A stretch of 64,000 nt of DNA from Treponema succinifaciens DSM 2489 (GTDB lineage Bacteria; Spirochaetota; Spirochaetia; Treponematales; Treponemataceae), in NCBI RefSeq assembly GCF_000195275.1, contig NC_015386.1, positions 101,573-165,572 of the forward strand, in the 5' to 3' direction. Both the position numbers and the translations under genes were made by a program. The notes beneath the pieces are model-generated. The model was given only the letters and a program-made list of their open reading frames with translations, did no database searches and was not told the DNA's origin. Below, one piece after another: positions 63,169 through 64,000 of the stretch (position 1 is the first letter of the stretch; the number at the start of each line of letters is the position of its first letter).

Positions 63169-63936
63169 CTAAAAAATCATCTCCATTTCAGGCTCCTGTT
63201 TTTTGGGAGCCATAGAGCTGTTCTGATTTTGGTTTTGTTCAAAGGCGAACGTTTTGAGGATTTCTGTTCCCCTCCTGTCAGCGTTGAAAAGAATATTGCC
63301 GACTGAATCAATGCTCTTGTCGCGGTTTTCCGCTTTTTTAAGGTCATTGTTCACATTCACCATGATGTTCTTTTTGAAGTCTTCTGCAATCTCAGGCGAA
63401 ACAGAAAGATTCATGCCCGATTTACAGGCCGCGATGTAGGAACCAAGATATTCAACAGGTTCTGCAGATTCAATCGTAAGCGAAAGTCCTTTAAGATTTG
63501 TCGGCTGATTGATTTTGTCCTTTGCCATTTCCATAATAACCCCTGGATTTTCCGTCTGTTCCGGGAAGAATACGGCGGCAGTGTGAAAGTTTTCGTCTTT
63601 GCCCTTGAAATTGTAAAGAACACCTTTCTCACCGTCTTTGAGTTCGGTGCCCGCTTCGTTAATCTGATTACGGGTAGCCACGATGTTCGATTCATAGCCT
63701 TTCTTCATCTTCTCAAACTGAACTGGGATAAGGCGGCTTGCGGGAAGGCAGTAGCCCTGCGAAAGCGTGTGGACTGGCTCCGCCTTGACCTTGCCATTAT
63801 GGTCGGGCAAGAAAGGTGCTTTGTTTGCATCCAAGCCAGCTTTCATAACTTTTGCATTGTGTGAGGGAATCCAGAATCCGCTGAATTCGCTTTTTGAGAC
63901 GGGAGTCTCGAAGGGATTTGTGTTTTCGTTTTCCAT
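63169..63936 (-). CDS. ArdC-like N-terminal domain protein (tentative)
   Basis: The protein has 255 residues. The middle part ('NKAPFLPDHNGKVKAEPVHT', then 'RNQINEAGTELKDGEKGVLY') resembles the N-terminal ssDNA-binding domain of ArdC antirestriction proteins, whose members read similarly around 'GEKG'. No metallopeptidase HExxH is present. The C-terminus is Gln and Asn-rich. ATG 63936 follows AAGGAG. It is the first gene seen of the minus-strand polyvalent block. The assignment is tentative. Confidence 0.45.
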   Translation of the reverse strand: MENENTNPFETPVSKSEFSGFWIPSHNAKVMKAGLDANKAPFLPDHNGKVKAEPVHTLSQGYCLPASRLIPVQFEKMKKGYESNIVATRNQINEAGTELKDGEKGVLYNFKGKDENFHTAAVFFPEQTENPGVIMEMAKDKINQPTNLKGLSLTIESAEPVEYLGSYIAACKSGMNLSVSPEIAEDFKKNIMVNVNNDLKKAENRDKSIDSVGNILFNADRRGTEILKTFAFEQNQNQNSSMAPKKQEPEMEMIF

Positions 63937-64000
63937 GTTTTGCTCCTTCTGATGTAAAACTTAAGATGAAATTTCTGGGAGTCAAATAATGGTACGCTTT

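Overview
The window looks like a large block of a conjugative plasmid, or an integrated plasmid-derived element, from a host-associated spirochaete. Treponema is the most likely genus. This is an inference from the giant BIG2-type surface lipoprotein, the loose lipoboxes, the AT-rich accessory genes and the overall gene repertoire; no rRNA or housekeeping marker is present to prove it. The plasmid character is seen directly: a RepA-type initiator (49909-50922) is followed by an origin with eleven iterons and three DnaA boxes, there are two partition loci, and there is a relaxase and a Trb/VirB type IV secretion system.

Layout. 1-2949 holds a DUF4157 metalloprotease-like gene, a polymorphic toxin (probable Ntox30), a candidate immunity gene and an orphan toxin tail. 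2972-7904 is a small AT-rich module of unknown genes broken by two near-identical 1321-bp IS3-family copies in opposite orientation. 7905-8633 is decayed sequence. 8634-14561 encodes a 1975-residue Ig-like repeat lipoprotein, followed on the minus strand by trbI, trbG and trbF. 18019-18800 is a GNAT-like gene with a small partner. 18816-22277 holds the relaxase, a candidate oriT and a topoisomerase III. 22338-26529 holds unknown genes, an S24-type repressor, a membrane-protein pair and HigBA. 26797-29617 holds a lipoprotein operon and a DUF4143 ATPase flanked by related palindromes. 29721-42662 is the second conjugation operon in the order traG(virD4), unknown, trbB, trbC, trbD, trbE, trbJ, trbL. 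42749-48195 is a minus-strand maintenance operon (HTH, coiled-coil membrane protein, SSB-like, winged-helix/zinc-ribbon protein, parB, parA). 48547-51432 is the par site, parA-2, RHH partner, rep and oriV. 51434-63936 encodes large polyvalent proteins: a methyltransferase/SNF2/RadC giant, a ComM-like ATPase with a phosphoribosyltransferase domain, and companions.

The genes fit together as replication and partition (right), DNA processing and coupling (relaxase, TopB, TraG), mating channel (TrbB-L plus TrbF-G-I), surface contact (Ig-like lipoprotein) and counter-defence or establishment (polyvalent proteins). The transfer machinery appears to be decaying: trbC is split by an ISAs1-family element, trbL by an IS1595-family element, trbF has an in-frame TAG at codon 19, and the first parA is frameshifted. 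All three insertions that hit trbC, trbL and the 314-residue gene can be removed on paper to restore an intact frame with one target duplication copy.

The least expected signal is a shared sequence GACCTGCCCAGG just downstream of promoters for trbF, topB and traG, with a shorter match ahead of the relaxase gene and one more copy near the par region. It looks like a common regulatory element of the transfer genes.
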